Positions 27,179 to 39,246 are shown, numbered from the stretch's first letter. The stretch is 64,000 nt of DNA from Erpobdella octoculata (GCA_963978895.1 OZ022242.1:25742424-25806423), one strand, 5' to 3'. The notes: generated by a model not told the origin, from the sequence alone. Numbers and translations: made by a program.

Positions 27179-27188
27179 GTACATATAC
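27116..27188. repeat. (CATATA)n tract
   Basis: Twelve hexamers at the outer end of the minus-strand PLE-D terminal repeat. Confidence 0.95.
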
Positions 27189-27425
27189 GTTGCGAATAAA
27201 CTGTGGAATCAATTTATCTTTGAGACACGCTCCAAGAAACACAACTCGCCATTTGGCAGAGACTACTTTTCGAGCCAAATTCTCGACCTTTCGGCACAAA
27301 ACTCTCTGTTCGAGACTACAATTAGCCAAAAACTTTTCCATTAAACTTTTATTGTCAGACCGACGGACCGTTTCAGCTATGTCAGCCATCCTCAGGGTCA
27401 AAAGTAAAACGAGAAAAGTAAACAA
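27189..27425 (-). pseudogene. PLE-D terminal repeat, minus strand, N-terminal segment
   Basis: On the minus strand, encodes [20 protein letters not shown] and [19 protein letters not shown], the conserved PLE start block. It then reads into (TATACA)n. It is the inverted partner of 27848-28055. Confidence 0.85.
27358..27399 (-). ncRNA. Hammerhead ribozyme, PLE-D, minus strand
   Basis: Minus strand: GACC, CTGAGGA, stem II GGCT-GACAT-AGCT, GAAA, stem III ACGGTCCGT, C, GGTC. Core intact. Confidence 0.88.
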
Positions 27426-27536
27426 ACAGAAAGAACCGAAATTGTCAAAGAATTAGCACACTAACAAAAGAAAAAACGAAAAAACAGAGACCCGCAATTA
27501 ATAAACAATTTGATAAATTTCCACAGATTCTCCACT

Positions 27537-27739
27537 TATTCGGTGTCAAAGAAAGCAATATGCATCGGTTACCCTGTATTCCTTCTAACGACGAGGATAA
27601 CATAAATGATGATACTTCTGACTCGTCCTCTGACACAAATACTTTGGCTGTTGAGGCTGCTCCTGACGAATCTCATTGTAATGTATCTGAGGAAATTCTT
27701 GTCTCTTCTAATATAACACAGCGAAAGCGCAAAAATTGA
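27537..27739 (+). pseudogene. PLE-D C-terminal tail end
   Basis: The frame containing MHRLPCIPSNDEDNINDD runs through an acidic/Ser-rich tail to SSNITQRKRKN and a stop at 27737-27739. It has the same terminal motif as the other PLE tails. RT and GIY-YIG are absent. A diverged minus-strand relative lies at about 45970-46150. Confidence 0.75.
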
Positions 27740-27847
27740 TTTCCAATAGTATAAATTTTATATTCTTTTGATTTGATTGGTAGAGTGTTTTTTTCGTTTT
27801 TTCTTTTGTTAGTGTGCTAATTCTTTGACAATTTCGGTTCTTTCTGT

Positions 27848-28055
27848 TTGTTTACTTTTCTCGTTTTACTTTTGACCCTGAGGATGGCTGACATAGCTGA
27901 AACGGTCCGTCGGTCTGACAATAAAAGTTTAATGGAAAAGTTTTTGGCTAATTGTAGTCTCGAACAAAGAGTTTTGTGCCGAAAGGTCGAGAATTTGGCT
28001 CGAAAAGTTGTTTCTGCCAAATGGCGAGTTGTGTTTCTTGGAGCGTGTCTCAAAG
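27848..28055 (+). pseudogene. PLE-D terminal repeat, plus strand, N-terminal segment
   Basis: Encodes [20 protein letters not shown] through FLGACLKD, then the (CATATA)n array begins, a few codons before the usual P.Y/F boundary. It is a nearly perfect inverted copy of 27189-27485. Confidence 0.85.
27874..27915 (+). ncRNA. Hammerhead ribozyme, PLE-D, plus strand
   Basis: GACC, CTGAGGA, stem II, GAAA, stem III ACGGTCCGT, C, GGTC. The predicted cleavage site is after C27911. Confidence 0.88.
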
Positions 28056-28078
28056 ATATACATATACATATACATATT

Positions 28079-28137
<59 letters not shown>

Positions 28138-28176
28138 GGAGCGTGTCTCAAAGATATACATATACATATACATATT

Positions 28177-28259
<83 letters not shown>

Positions 28260-28410
28260 GCATATGCATATGCATATGCATACGCATACGCATACGCGTA
28301 CGCGTACACGTACACGTACACGTACACATACACATACACATACACATACACTACACATACACATACACATACACATACACATATATATATATATATATAC
28401 ATACATATAG
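28056..28410. repeat. Compound hexanucleotide microsatellite with graded unit changes
   Basis: (CATATA)n, a duplicated 98-bp piece including GGAGCGTGTCTCAAAGATAT at 28138, (CATATA)n again, then successive blocks CATATG, CATACG, CGTACG, ACACGT, CACATA and finally TATATA. Each block differs from its neighbour by about one base per unit. Confidence 0.95.
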
Positions 28411-28526
28411 CCATATATATATATTTATAGCCATACAATAAATATGGCTATAAATCCATACTCCCAACAATATGCAAATGAGAAACTCAGTCTATATATA
28501 GCACACTAATTAGTATACTTGTGGAG
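28411..28526. other. Short spacer, nothing recognised
   Basis: Contains AGCCATAxAxATAT repeats and the left TSD of SINE-3 (ATACTTGTGGAG, 28515-28526). Confidence 0.5.
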
Positions 28527-28682
28527 TCAGTCCCAAGCCTGGAGAAAGGAGGAGGGAAAAGTAAAAAGGATCAAATTCTGATCCACGACAGGAAGTACAT
28601 AAGTGCTCCCTACATACAGCCATTAGTCTTAAAACACCTGGTGTAAAGGACTATAAACTATTATAAAAAAAAAAAAAAAAAA
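28527..28682 (+). mobile_element. SINE-3 copy with poly(A) tail and 12-bp TSD
   Basis: 156 bp from TCAGTCCCAAGCCTGG to an A-run, flanked by perfect direct repeats ATACTTGTGGAG at 28515-28526 and 28683-28694. The body matches 47105-47280 and, inverted, 34448-34605. No clear tRNA boxes are seen. It could be a SINE or the 3' end of a LINE. The direct repeats show target-primed insertion. Confidence 0.85.
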
Positions 28683-28694
28683 ATACTTGTGGAG

Positions 28695-28991
28695 GCTTCC
28701 AAGGCAGTTTCTATATTTGCGCCCTGCTTACTACTCGCTAGCTCCACAAGCGTACAATGGACTTTAACGTCCAAATGATGTTGGTACTCATTCATCGACC
28801 ACTAAAGATAAAACGCTGAGTTGTTGTGAGCACATGCGAGTTAAGCACGCTCCACATCGAAAAACTTGAGTTGACGCAACCCGATAAAATCTGGCACGTG
28901 CAGTGCGATCGGAGTTTGTAGATGTGGCATAGCCTTGCGACTCCGCACTCCTGGATTTTGACCCAGTCGCATGTATTTCCCCGTTTAATAC
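28695..28991 (+). promoter_or_regulatory. Upstream region of the spliced gene
   Basis: No TATA box or initiator can be assigned with confidence. It contains AAGCACGCTCCACATCGA (28843-28860), whose exact inverse lies in intron 2 (29492-29509). Any 5' UTR exon boundary is unknown. Confidence 0.3.
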
Positions 28992-31413
28992 ATGAGACTG
29001 AGTTTTATCAACTTGCCGATTGCCAACGAATCAGCGTTAAGAACTTTCTTGAAGAAAAGTACTTGTCTTTAAAAAAAAACTGTTAAATAATAAAAATAAA
29101 AATAAAAATTGAAAAAATAATTTAAATTAAAAAAATAATTTAAATTAAAAAAATAATTTAAATTAAAAAAATAATTTAAATTAAAAAAATAATTTAAATT
29201 AAAAAATAATTTAAATTAAAAAAATTAATAATTTATTATTTCGATATACAAACACTATAGATAATATAGATGAGGCCATAGATATGTCTATGGATGAAGC
29301 ATATGAAGTTGCCATTTTCAACCTTTCACCTGACATACTTTCTCGTGATTGGTTGGGGAAAAAACTAGGTCAAAATGTAAAATACACGCGATTACAACGT
29401 GCCAGTCGTGTCGGGTGTGTGCGTGACTAGTTCACATCGACCGATTTGATCTGATTTTCCTGTGTTATGTTGTCGGGTCGTATCTAGTTTGTCGATGTGG
29501 AGCGTGCTTTAGTTTCTTGTTCAATGAATTAACTTGCCCGTTTCAAAATTAATCGATATAATTATTGAAAAACAAATTTATAAGTTTTATTGCATAAAAA
29601 ATATAACAAGTAACTTAACAAATAGTTAAATTAATTGGCAGATTGTGAAAGAAAAATCAACACGTGACAGCTACCACGATATGAAAAAAGCTATTATGGC
29701 ACGCCTGACTAATAACAGGGACCACAAGACAATCTGCCAATCACAATCGTCCACTTCGGTCAACAGCCAGTCCTCGTCGTACACATCATTAACAACAATG
29801 ACGTCCTCATGTGCTGCAATGGGTAGGTCCGTTTTTCCTCTTCTCAATGTGGCGTTTCAATTTCCCACTCCATCCGGAGGAACATGGAACTGTGGATGCC
29901 AGCAAGAACATTGCATCCACAAGTGATTATATTCAATTATAAATAATTTTCATGTCCAATAAAAAAAGTGTTTTTGATTTTAAGATTTAAACGCAGTCCA
30001 TCGTGGCATTCTGTGGAGTTGAATTATCACACGAACCACATGACAAAGCAAGCTGTCGGAATGGGAACTCCAACACTGTCTACAGTCATGGAATGTTATG
30101 ATGCTGAAGCTGAGACAAATTTTGGCTTTGATTTCAAAAAGTTACGCGAAAAGAATGATTATAATCAAAAACAAGAAGATGGAACGAAAAATACTTCAAA
30201 ATTAAACAATGCTTTTGCATTTGATTTTGGCGGAGAAACATTTGGTGGTAAGAATAACGTATTCATTAAAGTTGATCAAGTTTTAAAAGAAGACAAATTA
30301 AAAGAATCAGTGATTAAGAAAACGTGTAAAAGTGAAACGATTATTGAAGCAGATCAAAAAATTAACTGGGTTGAAATGAGCGAGTCTGAATTGATGTACA
30401 ACAAAAACTTTAAATCAACAGAAACTTTATGCAGTATGTTAGTTAAAACAAACTCTTCAAGCAATGAAACAAATTTAAATATGTTTTTATCACCTAGTCA
30501 CATTAAAGAATCTTTCCAAAAAAAAACCTCTATCTCAAAAGTTTCATCACCAAACCTATCTTGTTTCACCATGGAAAATCCTTTGAAGATTTCTGACAGC
30601 TTCGGGAGTCCGGCTATTGAAGTGCGATCACTATCGGTACTTCAACAGAAAATGGGAGTACCAAAGAGCAGTAATTCAAGCAATAAAATCAACAAGAAAA
30701 CAACAAAAGTATTTCCGATTAATCACATGCAAGGAAACCAATATAATCAAAAAGTATTTATTCATTCCAATCCAGGTGCAGCTGAAAATTTAAATATTCC
30801 ATTAAATTGTCCCCTAATGGGGAGCAACGAAATTTTGTTGAACAAGAGAAAAGACACAGACGTAAAAACAGTAACATTTAAAAGCAACTGGAGAGAAAAA
30901 AAAAGCTATACCAAAGATCGTAAAAAACCAGACGTCGATAAATTGTTTAGGCAGTTTGAAGTTGACAAAGCAACCACAAGTTTGTACGAGCAAAAAAAAA
31001 GCCCTGTATACCAACAACAAACTATTCTTAAAGCAGTAAGAAAATCAGAAGAATTTTTGAAAAAATTAAATATGGAAAATAATGAAACGGATGATGAAGC
31101 TGGCCAAAATGATATTGATCATTTAGATGGATTTAACATGGAAAAGTTTGAAAAACTGTTTTTAAACATAGGCAGCATCAAATTCGCTGACGACTACGAA
31201 GAAAAATCGCTGGGCGAGTGCATCAAGGGTGCCATCGAAAACAAAAAAAAAGATTTAAATGAGTGGAGATCTGATGATGGAGGAAAAAATAAAGGAAGAT
31301 GGAAGATTGCACGTGACTGGGGTAAAAAAGTTGTAGCTTCTAACGATTTTTCAGGAGAGGATACCAAAGATTATGATGACACCAGATTCAGTTATGATAA
31401 TGACGACATATAA
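28992..31413 (+). CDS. Four-exon host gene of unknown function, 594 residues
   Basis: Predicted exons: 28992-29058, 29261-29376, 29642-29826 and 29997-31413. Introns of 202, 265 and 170 bp each begin GT and end AG; phases are 1, 0 and 2, and the exon lengths sum to 1,785 bp (594 codons plus stop). The donors are AAA|GTACTT, AAT|GTAAAA and TAG|GTCCGT. The protein starts MRLSFINLPIANESALRTFL; exon 2 gives DEAYEVAIFNLSPDILSRDW; exon 4 is long, Ser/Asn/Lys-rich and probably disordered, with an acidic C-terminus (DYDDTRFSYDNDDI). I see no known domain, signal peptide or membrane segment. AATAAA occurs at 31733-31738. No transposon motif is present, and it is the only candidate cellular gene in the window. 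Upstream exons cannot be excluded, and the exon-3 donor is the least certain joint. Confidence 0.7.
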
Positions 31414-31815
31414 CACCGAAACCGAGCGTCGTTGTCATAACCCAGCCGAAATACCATAATACAATAACATTTTTCACACATTTTTATTTAACTTGACGTC
31501 TCTGTCTCTCTGTTTTTTCAAATGGGGTCAAATTTTTGAATTGATTTTTTACCAACTTTCAGATTACTTACAACTTTGAAACATTCAGCATAGACTTTAG
31601 ACTCCTGCGAAAACAATATTCAATCATTTCCGAAACGATATTATTATTTATTTTGTAACGAGTTGAAAAAGCGCTTTGTGATTTGTGTAATTACAAATTA
31701 TTCAACAGATGGCGCTTTTGGGTAAGTAGATAAATAAAATAAATTCATACAATTTCATTTCATTTTCATTTTAGTTCGACAATTTTTAATGTGGCGTAAA
31801 TCAGCAGACTTCTAG

Positions 31816-31962
31816 GCAACAAACAGGTGTGTCTTGAGTGCCTTTCTGAACTGTTCGATTGTAGATGCGGTTGTGACCTTTGGTGGAAGACGATTCCAGA
31901 TCGTTGGGCCAGCAACCGCAAAGCGTCTGTCCCCAGCAGTCTTTGGTTTGGTTGGCAAGTCT
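31816..31962 (-). pseudogene. LINE (CR1/L2-like) C-terminal fragment
   Basis: Minus strand reads GDRRFAVAGPTIWNRLPPKV, then TIEQFRKALKTHLFVA and a stop. This is the characteristic C-terminus of CR1/L2-type ORF2 proteins. Confidence 0.75.
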
Positions 31963-31974
31963 TAGCCGAAGTTG

Positions 31975-32050
31975 CTGAGAGTCTTGGGAATGTCTGATAG
32001 AAAGGGAACTCTCAGTATTAAACAAATTTCTAAGGCATCGACTTTAAATA
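31975..32050 (+). pseudogene. R2-like element C-terminal scrap
   Basis: SLGMSDRKGTLSIKQISKAS aligns with ALGMSNRERTRAIKQISEAA of copy B at about 2917-2975. It is a short degraded fragment. Confidence 0.55.
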
Positions 32051-32223
32051 AATTCCACGTCATAATTTGAAAACATAATAAAACTTTCCTCTCCAACCTC
32101 TCCTACTTTGATTTTGGAATTTAGAACCTAGCTGAACTCCGGCCTTATATTAACTTTCCGTTTTCATTGGGTAATCTTGGGTAATATAGCGTCGTGGACC
32201 GATTTAGATGAAAAACCCGGCTT

Positions 32224-32510
32224 AAATAAAAATAAATAAAAACACTTTTTAAAAACTAGTCCTATTTTAAAAATGCACTAAAAAGTAGAAAGTAAAATTG
32301 TACGTTAAATTGATCATCTGGTTGTTCGCCATGATAAGACTATGATGCTCGCTAAGTTATACAGTTCATTAAATTCAAACTGATCACCCTAATCTTATCA
32401 TGGCGAACAGCAAGATGATTAATTTGATGTACGATTTCATTTTCTAATTTTTAGTGCATTTCTAAAATAAGACTAGTTTTTTTAAAGTTTTTTTATTTAT
32501 TTTTATTTTC
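32224..32510. mobile_element. Palindromic MITE, about 290 bp
   Basis: The two halves are diverged inverted repeats of about 110-120 bp: AATAAAAACAC...ACTAGTC...GTTCGCCATGATAAGA on the left is mirrored by TCTTATCATGGCGAAC...GACTAGT...TTTATTTATTTTTATT on the right, around a ~60-bp centre near 32367. No coding potential. The TSD is obscured by A/T runs. Confidence 0.7.
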
Positions 32511-32539
32511 TATTTTTTACTCTTCACATTTTTTTAGTT

Positions 32540-32996
32540 ATCTTCACAATTTATTTATTTATTTATTTATTCGCAAACAGAAGGGCCTGTCGGCCTCTAA
32601 TACCGTTCGGACAGTACAAACGAAACAAAAAAAAACCAATAAACGAAATATGTACACATACTCAGTTGCAAATCGTAAATTGTTAAGATGTTAGAAATAT
32701 ACAATAGCAAGGTATGCTCGCATATAACATATTGAATAAGATATTAAATCTTGTAACTATTTAAATTTTGCATTTATGGATCGGTTAATTGTTGTTCTTA
32801 ACGCATATAGATAATGCCGTGAAGTTTGAAACGTCCACCGCAATCTTCAAAATTCCTCTAAATACCTTCAAAAAGCTGTTCATGTGACATCCAGATCTGC
32901 TAATGCTTCATGAAAAATTCAAAGTCTTGAAAACTTAGATAAATCCATCTAAATTATCCGACTTATCCCAATTATCCTAATTTCAATATAAATTTA
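32540..32996. other. Unassigned interval, possibly LINE 3' UTR
   Basis: (TTTA)n at 32548-32571, then AGAAGGGCCTGTCGGCCTCTAATACC, a style seen in LINE 3' ends. No coding motif is recognised. Confidence 0.3.
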
Positions 32997-33725
32997 CTAG
33001 GACTCCCGTCGGGGCTTTGCTCGCTTGAAAAAGAGAATTCGTATCCACAGTAGTGTATTGCACGGAGCGATTTTTTACGGCTCGACTCGGTCCGGTCGGT
33101 CGACAACTTGTCCCGGCCCGCTTCCTAAGCCAAATTTTCAATCCCGGCACGGCCTATCTCCTTTGGGCCTGGCCCGTTTTTACAGGCCTAAAATTTCTAT
33201 ATACTTGGCAGAAAATATCGGCCCGTCGTACCTTGACTTCAGGTTTGGCCTATCCGGTCTGAAGACCCTAAAATCACGGCCTGGCCCGGTACATGCCGCA
33301 CTCTAATCCATAGACCCGGTCCGGCTTATTTCATAGACATAAAATTTCCGGCCTGGCTTGTTATTTAAACCCGTTTTATAAGCAAAAAAGTCAAGGCTTG
33401 GACTCAACCAATTTTAACGAGCACAAAACCTCAAAGTTTGGAAACTAATTTTTCGAAAAAATAATGAAACACGTATCTTATAATTTAAAAAAAACCTCAA
33501 AACTGAATTTTAATGTTTTTACATTATCAGTTATTGAGTTTTCAAGCAAATATAATCCTTTTCTCCGCCTTGCATTTGTAGTCCTAGAAGCCAGAACATA
33601 AAAAAATTGGTAAAACATTTGTAACTTCATCTTCTAAGTAGTACCTAGTTACTAACTTGTATATCTGTAGTATTTTTAGTTTCAAAGTTGCAGTTACTCT
33701 ACAAAAAATATAACCCTATCCCCCA
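32997..33725 (-). mobile_element. Helitron/pearl-like element, minus strand
   Basis: Mirror of the element at 395-1668: on the minus strand, core repeats (33440-33725) are followed by the GGGCCGGGCC-rich part and end in a CCCGACGGG hairpin and CTAG followed by T. Shared blocks with 1240-1668 include the TTGACTTCA/GGTTTGG and CTATATACTTGG segments. Diverged and non-coding. Confidence 0.6.
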
Positions 33726-33867
33726 TAGGCGTAACTAGACGGCCAATAAATGGTGGTTATGGGTCTGTAAAAAGGAGCAAGAGCATGCACGACTTGTTGG
33801 CCTTGAATTATTTATTCAATATTTTTGGTCTTAATTATTTTGTTTTGTTAATAAACACAAAAACACA

Positions 33868-33986
<119 letters not shown>

Positions 33987-34140
33987 AACTTCTGGACGCA
34001 GTTTTCTTGGCACACACACACCAGATTCTGGGGCCGAACGACTGGTACCAGCAAGAACTGATCAGTGCGTGCTGGTCTTTAGGTCTGTAAACACGGACCA
34101 GACCAAGCCTGAAGTTTAGCTTATATAACGGCCGGCTTGG

Positions 34141-34260
34141 GTCGGTGTTGCCGTACTCTCGTGGATTCGATTTCTTCTAGAGTCGTATAAATATTTGCGT
34201 TATTTGTGGTGGCAGTTGTCTCGCCTGTTTATAAATTTTGAAACTAAAATAATTTAATCG
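34141..34260 (+). mobile_element. Diverged SINE-2 fragment
   Basis: GGTCGGTGTTGCCGTACTCTCGTGGATTCGATTTC, then TATAAATATTTGCGTTATTTGTGGTGGCAGTTG, parallels the SINE-2 tandem units that start at 34693. Box A is lost. Confidence 0.6.
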
Positions 34261-34447
34261 AAATAAAGATCAAGTCATATAACAAATAATTGAATATTAA
34301 TCTTCTAAGTGGTAGAAATAATTGATGAAAGTTTTAAAGCTCTAGTTAGTCTAGACGTTTGTTAAAAATCGATTGAAAATTCATGCGATTGCAGCGCCAT
34401 CTTACAGCGTGACAGAATCAGTGAGTGATTAAGTGAAATTTTTATGA

Positions 34448-34605
34448 TAGTTTAAAGTCGTTTACACCAAGTGTTTTAAGACTGAATTGGCTAGGTAGGA
34501 AGCACATAAGTACTTCCTGTCGTGGATCAAAGTTTGTTCTTTTTAACTGTCCCTCCTCCTTTATCCAGGCTTGGGACTGGCTCACTATTAGCGAGGCGGA
34601 GTTGA
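34448..34605 (-). mobile_element. SINE-3 copy, minus strand
   Basis: Inverse of 28527-28682 with a longer 5' end (minus strand ACTCCGCCTCGCTAATAGTG, then AGCCAGTCCCAAGCCTGG). TSDs not evident. Confidence 0.75.
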
Positions 34606-34676
34606 GTGAGTGACAAGGGTTTTTATAATAATAATTCTACAACGCTATAAATTGAGCGGAAATATATATATATATT

Positions 34677-36086
<1,410 letters not shown>

Positions 36087-36146
36087 ATGGTGTATGGCGC
36101 GGGCGGTGTACTATATAATGAAGTATAAATAGAAAAGAGTAACAGA

Positions 36147-36410
36147 ATGTGTGTGGTAAGAAATAATGTTTTATTTGTGTCGATTACGACGCGAAGTAAT
36201 GTTAGGGTTATTAATAATACTCTCCAAAACAACCATTCGTTCCTCGGAGACGACAATCAATCACAATTGAACGTCTCTCGTAATCCTACTCCACCGCCAC
36301 TACATGCTACAACTCAACCTTCCGACGATTTTCCATCAAACCCATCCAATGATGACATCCTTCCACACCTCCTTAACAATCCTAACATTACTTTGCGTCG
36401 GAAGAAATGA
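36147..36410 (+). pseudogene. PLE C-terminal tail ending NITLRRKK
   Basis: Pro/Asn/Ser-rich frame ending LLNNPNITLRRKK and a stop at 36408-36410. It has the same terminal motif as the PLE-A and PLE-D tails. No RT or GIY-YIG is attached. Confidence 0.75.
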
Positions 36411-36868
36411 AATAGACACAACAATTGATTTTCTTCTTTTACTACGCTATTTTTCTATATCCTTGTAATAGTTAATATTTTTTTTCTGACTTTAATAATT
36501 TTATGCTATATCCTATTAATAATTATTTGTCATACATTTTTATCTTTTTAATCATAATCGATGTCTATCTTTTTTACCATGCATTGTACATATATCTTTG
36601 TAATAATAACTATTCCTATATTCACTTAAATACTTTATTTTTTGCCTAATAATAATTAATCAACTTTATATTATTCTATCTTATTCATAATTGTTTTCAC
36701 CTTACCTTACCATCATACTTACTATCTTTACCTGGTCTAATTCACCTTACGAAGTTTGTTTATTTTCATTCGCTTGCGTAAGTTTGTTGATTTTCTGTTC
36801 TGATTTCTGTTTTAAGTTGTTATATTTTTTGGTTCTTTCTGTTTGTTTACTTTTCTCGTTTTACTTTT
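36411..36868 (+). other. PLE 3' untranslated region, AT-rich
   Basis: T-rich non-coding DNA between the tail stop and the next hammerhead. Its last ~60 bp match the PLE-D leader (GTTTGTTTACTTTTCTCG). Confidence 0.55.
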
Positions 36869-36910
36869 GACCCTGATGATGGCTGACATAGCTGAAACGG
36901 TCCGTCTGTC
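36869..36910 (+). ncRNA. Hammerhead ribozyme, PLE-D type, stem I damaged
   Basis: GACC, CTGATGA, stem II, GAAA, stem III ACGGTCCGT, C, TGTC. The closing strand TGTC has one mismatch to GACC. The coding part is lost: SINE-1 sequence follows at once. Confidence 0.8.
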
Positions 36911-36912
36911 TG

Positions 36913-37066
36913 ACGTCACCAGCGTAACTCCCTTAAGCAAGGAGTTCACTCGCATTTGCTAAAGGGGTAGGCGCCTATAAATGGCTGCCTTTGCAAGTAC
37001 CCTCCCTTTCTCGCCTTGAGCAAGACTTGTCTTGATAAGGCGTATGCTAAATATCAATAAAAAAAA
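36913..37066 (+). mobile_element. SINE-1 3' part, plus strand
   Basis: TGACGTCACCAGCGTAACTCCCTTAAGCAAGGAG, then GGCGCCTATAAATGGCTGCC and an A-run at 37057-37064. The tRNA head is missing. Confidence 0.6.
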
Positions 37067-37567
37067 TCTTGGTTCTTCTCCTTCTTCATCCATTTCACAC
37101 CCTAGAATTGTTGCTTATAACTACCATAGCGAACGTTCTTCTCCACGACGCCCCATGCCAACTAATTAAATTCAGTACAGTCCTGGTTCTCTCTTTCATC
37201 TACCTACCTGTGCTTCTTCATCCTCCATCGATCACGAAGCAGCGTGTCCCAGAAAATCTATTGCATCTGACCTCTGCACTAGGAGCTTGTCACCAAAAGC
37301 TATGAAAGTTTCCCGCCAAAGACCTCGTTCTCACGACTGTGATCCCCGTTGCTCAATTTCACCATCTTTTTTACTTCTTCGAATTGGTGTTTACAACTAC
37401 CATAGTGAACGTCCTTCTCGTCTACGTCCGATCGTCAGCACGATTCCAGGCCAGCATACTCCATACAGTCTTTGTTTGCCTTTTCACCCAACTAATGTTG
37501 CCCCTGTGCCTCCTGTGGAGCACAAACCTGAATGTCCCTTACAATGTATTAGATCTGCACTCTGTGC
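37067..37567 (+). pseudogene. PLE SR-rich tail fragment (second copy)
   Basis: Matches 18055-18555 base for base over long stretches, covering the first and second SR-rich tail repeats (e.g. YNYHSERPSRLRP). A TAA in the corresponding frame near 37165 and other changes show decay. It resumes at 38832 after a hAT insertion. Confidence 0.85.
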
Positions 37568-38823
37568 TAGGGATGTCACGGGTACCCAAACCCGAGTTCG
37601 GTACTACCCGGTCATTTTCTGATACCCGAACCCGAACTCGAACTTGAAAGTGTGAAAATTTGATACCCGAACCCGAAAATGTGAAAACTTGATACCCGAA
37701 CCCGAAAATGAGAAAACTTGATACCCGAACCCGAACTCGAACCCGAAAATGTGAAAACTTGATACCCGAACCCGAAATTTTATAAGCCTTATACCCGAAC
37801 TCGGAGTTGTGAACAAATAAATCTTTATAAAAGCTGTGTCTTAGAGATTAATAAATTACAAGTTTTGTTGACGTAACATATTATACTAATCGCGAGCGTA
37901 GAAGTTTTGTATTATCACCTTTGCGTAACAAATAACACAAATACGTCATTTTATTAGTGATTGTGTAAACTAAACCACTAATCCGTTTAATTATAAGGCG
38001 GAACGAGCCGCGAACGAACTAAAATAATTAAGCATCCTTCGGTCGAAGAAATCGCGGATAGCCATGACTCTAAACTTTTTACTTCAGTTATATAACCTTA
38101 TATTTATTTATTCATATACTCAAAGTTTTTCTGATATAACAAAGACGCTTTGTTATAAAAATAATCTTGCATAATCCTAAACTTTAAGTGGCAAAGTCTA
38201 TAAATGATCTATGCGCCACAGTTATTTTATTGGCAAATGTGTAAGCTAGGACGCTAATCCGCCTGATTACCCGACCGGACCGAGCCGCGAAAAAAATTAA
38301 TAAATTACAATAATTTAAGAGGTAATTATACGTATTATACTAATCGCAAGCCATGCAAGTTTTGTATTATCACCTTTGCGTAACAAATAACACAAATAGG
38401 TCATTTTATTGGTGAGTGTGTAAGCTAGACCACTAATCCGCCTGATTATCTGGCCGGACCGAGCCACGAACGAACTAAAATAATTAAGCCTCCTTCGGCC
38501 AAAGAAATCACATTATTTGGAAAGCTAAAAAAATAACTTGTTAGAGGTTATTCAATACGTGTAATGTCTAATGGATGAATTGATCGCTCTCGTTTGTATA
38601 TGTATACACACTAGGTAAATTTAAAATAATTCCAGAAATTTGAAGCCAGTACCCGAACCCGAACCCGAACCCGGTTTTTGGAAAACTACAAACCCGAACC
38701 CGAAAACCTGATTTTCACAAACCCGAACCCTAAAACTCGAGTTTTACAAATCCGAACCCGAAAACTCTAGTTTCACAAACCCGAACCCGAAAACTCCAAA
38801 AAGTACTACCCGTGACATCCCTA
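37568..38823. mobile_element. Non-autonomous hAT element with CCCGAA repeats, 1,256 bp
   Basis: Inverted ends TAGGGATGTCACGGGTA at 37568-37584 and TACTACCCGTGACATCCCTA at the right edge. 8-bp TSD: CTCTGTGC (37560-37567) and CTCTGTAC (38824-38831). The uninterrupted site is visible at 18549-18556. Subterminal regions are packed with ACCCGAACCCGA-type repeats on the same strand at both ends. The middle has two ~150-bp direct repeats (37893-38050 and 38355-38515). No transposase frame. Confidence 0.88.
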
Positions 38824-38831
38824 CTCTGTAC

Positions 38832-38948
38832 TAAGAGTTCGTCACCAGAAATAAAAAGGTTTCCCGCCAAAGATATCATTCCCAGAATTGTGGTCATGGT
38901 TTCTTCCTTTTGCCATCCTACCTACTTCCTAGAACCTGCCATAGTTAT
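38832..38948 (+). pseudogene. PLE SR-rich tail fragment, continuation
   Basis: Continues the tail interrupted at 37567, matching 18557-18675 (third repeat, with the CCATAGT/TCGTGC end). Confidence 0.8.
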
Positions 38949-39242
38949 CGTGCCGAAACTGGCCAGACTACTAAAAAGTTAGTTTCAATCAATTTTTTTT
39001 TCTGAGATTTAGCATAGGCCTTATCAAGACAAGTCTTGCAAAGGCTGCCATTTATAGGCGCCTACCCTTTTAGCAAATGCGAGTGAACTCCTTGCTTAAG
39101 GGAGTTACGCTGGTGACGCCGGCGAGGTTTGAACTGCCGACCTAGCGATCGACAGGCGAACGCTCTACCGCTCTGCCACCAGCGCCTGAATGGCGTGCGT
39201 ATTTCAATAGAGCATGTTTATCTGAAAATATCGAGCCAATTT

Positions 39243-39246
<4 letters not shown>
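38949..39246 (+). pseudogene. PLE N-terminal segment split by SINE-1
   Basis: GTGCCGAAACTGGCCAGAC (38951-38969) looks like the 3' half of a hammerhead. After the minus-strand SINE-1 at about 38991-39188 the frame resumes with [19 protein letters not shown], then (TA)n from 39247. This is the same boundary as other PLE starts. Confidence 0.65.
38991..39188 (-). mobile_element. SINE-1, full-length copy, minus strand
   Basis: The minus strand starts AGGCGCTGGTGGCAGAGCGG, has the GGTCGGCAGTTCAAACC box, AGTTACGC and GGCGCCTATAAATGGC blocks, and ends in an A-run. Inserted within a PLE start. Confidence 0.8.

Noticed and set aside
29827..29926. Coding continuation GRSVFPLLNVAFQF... after the exon-3 donor
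   Set aside because: Stops at 29926 without domain features, while splicing at 29826/29997 keeps the phase into the long exon 4. Alternative retention is possible but unsupported.
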